From positions 1,973 to 15,887 of the forward strand of contig PXSU01000174.1 of assembly GCA_003022745.1 (NCBI GenBank): 13,915 nucleotides of DNA, in the 5' to 3' direction. The translations under genes and the position numbers were made by a program. Positions 13,371 to 13,915 of the stretch are shown here, in pieces; position 1 is the stretch's first letter; every line of letters starts with the position of its first letter. This stretch comes from Halobacteriales archaeon SW_9_67_25 (GTDB taxonomy: Archaea; Halobacteriota; Halobacteria; Halobacteriales; Haloarculaceae). The notes beneath the pieces are model-generated. The model saw only the letters and a program-made list of their open reading frames with translations, was not told the origin of the DNA and searched no databases.

Positions 13371-13430
13371 ATGAAATGGACGAAACTGGTCGGATACTGT
13401 CGACAGACGCGGGCGGAGACGGGTCCGTAA
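13371..13430 (+). other. possible 19-codon leaderless ORF (MKWTKLVGYCRQTRAETGP)
   Basis: This short ORF has a TATA-like box at the correct leaderless distance and is basic, unlike the acidic proteins around it. It has no recognisable family. It could be a small protein, a leader peptide for the GNAT gene, the remains of a deleted gene, or chance. The surrounding spacer (13294-13460) holds nothing else except a loose inverted repeat, GCCGGT (13432-13437) with ACCGGC (13454-13459). Confidence 0.2.
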
Positions 13431-13460
13431 GGCCGGTCACGGGCCCGAAGACCACCGGCG

Positions 13461-13843
13461 ATGCTTAGTGTGCACGCTGCGCTGTTGCGCGGGATCGAGC
13501 GCACGCTGACGAGTCTGCGGCCGCGACGGCTGCCGTCGGTGTCGCCGCCGGTGACGTTCGCGGACGAGGCCGGTCGAGAGATCGACCTCCGGGCGTACCG
13601 CGAGACGGACGACGAGGCGCTGGTCGCGAACTGGCCATCTTCGTCCACCAGGACTACCAGAACGCCGGGATCGGGTCGCACCTGCTCGCGGCGGGGCTGG
13701 ACCACGCCCGCGAGGCGGGCGTCCCGCGCGTCTGGCTCAGCGTCGAGCGCCAGAACCGCCGCGCGAAGCGACTGTACCGCCGGGCCGGATTCTCGACGGT
13801 CGATCCCCAGAGGACAGTCCAGCAGATGTCCCGGTTTCTCTGA
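13461..13843 (+). pseudogene. GNAT-family N-acetyltransferase, internally deleted and frameshifted
   Basis: The ATG at 13461 opens frame 0, encoding a start ending in EAGREIDLRAYRETDDEALVA. At about 13628 the homology jumps to frame 2: ELAIFVHQDYQNAGIGSHLL, then EAGVPRVWLSVERQNRRAKRLYRRAGF and the end MSRFL with its stop at 13841-13843. QNAGIG is the acetyl-CoA-binding motif A and NRRAKRLYRRAGF the conserved motif B region. Between EALVA and ELAIF a GNAT fold needs about 60-70 more residues (beta2-beta4), so about 190 bp plus the frame are lost. The two halves fit one gene, and its substrate is unknown. No functional acetyltransferase can be made as written. Confidence 0.75.
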
Positions 13844-13892
13844 CCCGGCGGCGAATCCGCAGCCTCAAACCCCCGCCACCCGTACCCCCACC

Positions 13893-13915
13893 ATGGACCT
13901 GCAGGAGACCGACGC
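13893..13915 (+). CDS. possible start of a further gene, cut by the window edge
   Basis: An ATG at 13893 opens a frame encoding MDLQETDA before the sequence ends. The C-rich upstream stretch contains only a weak CTCAAAC box (13863-13869) at leaderless distance. The product cannot be identified. Confidence 0.35.

Noticed and set aside
1..13915. CRISPR array, tRNA/rRNA, insertion sequence, toxin-antitoxin or defence system
   Set aside because: No regularly spaced repeats, tRNA-like cloverleaf, transposase motif, terminal inverted repeats or defence-type domains were found on reading both strands.

Overview
The window is haloarchaeal DNA. It is very GC-rich. The predicted proteins are strongly acidic (many Asp/Glu, few Lys), which is typical of a salt-in cytoplasm. 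Several starts have an AT-rich TATA-like box about 25-35 nt upstream and no Shine-Dalgarno, which points to leaderless archaeal transcripts. A member of the Haloarculaceae or a close relative is my best guess; this rests on protein style only.

The left and middle parts form an alpha-glucan (glycogen/starch-like) metabolism locus. On the + strand they carry a GH13 alpha-amylase-type hydrolase (105-2027), a truncated three-helix membrane protein (2131-~2442), a very long tandem GH15 glucoamylase locus (2587-6795) and a sugar-1-phosphate nucleotidyltransferase with a C-terminal beta-helix (6971-7930). A small conserved-looking haloarchaeal protein follows (7988-8359). On the - strand, a GT4 glycogen-synthase-like glycosyltransferase (9716-8664) is followed after 2 nt by a 96-residue helical protein (8661-8371). 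Divergent from the glycosyltransferase is a GH77 4-alpha-glucanotransferase, malQ (9819-11306). Together these genes could activate glucose-1-phosphate, elongate a glucan, remodel it and degrade it. No branching enzyme or phosphorylase is present here.

The right part holds an eIF-2B-like protein (- strand, 12011-11307) whose stop abuts the malQ stop. It is followed by a divergent Orc1/Cdc6-type AAA+ ATPase (12121-13293), a broken GNAT acetyltransferase (13461-13843) and the first codons of another gene at the right edge.

The most unusual property is damage by internal loss. At least four genes look as if an internal or terminal block has been removed: the membrane protein, the second GH15 module, the eIF-2B-like protein and the GNAT protein. 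Sequence on both sides of each gap is otherwise well conserved. In the GH15 gene one block also seems to lie in the wrong order. This may be real genome decay, recombination between micro-homologies, or an assembly/consensus artefact. I saw no tRNA, rRNA, CRISPR array or transposase, and found no new defence or mobile system.
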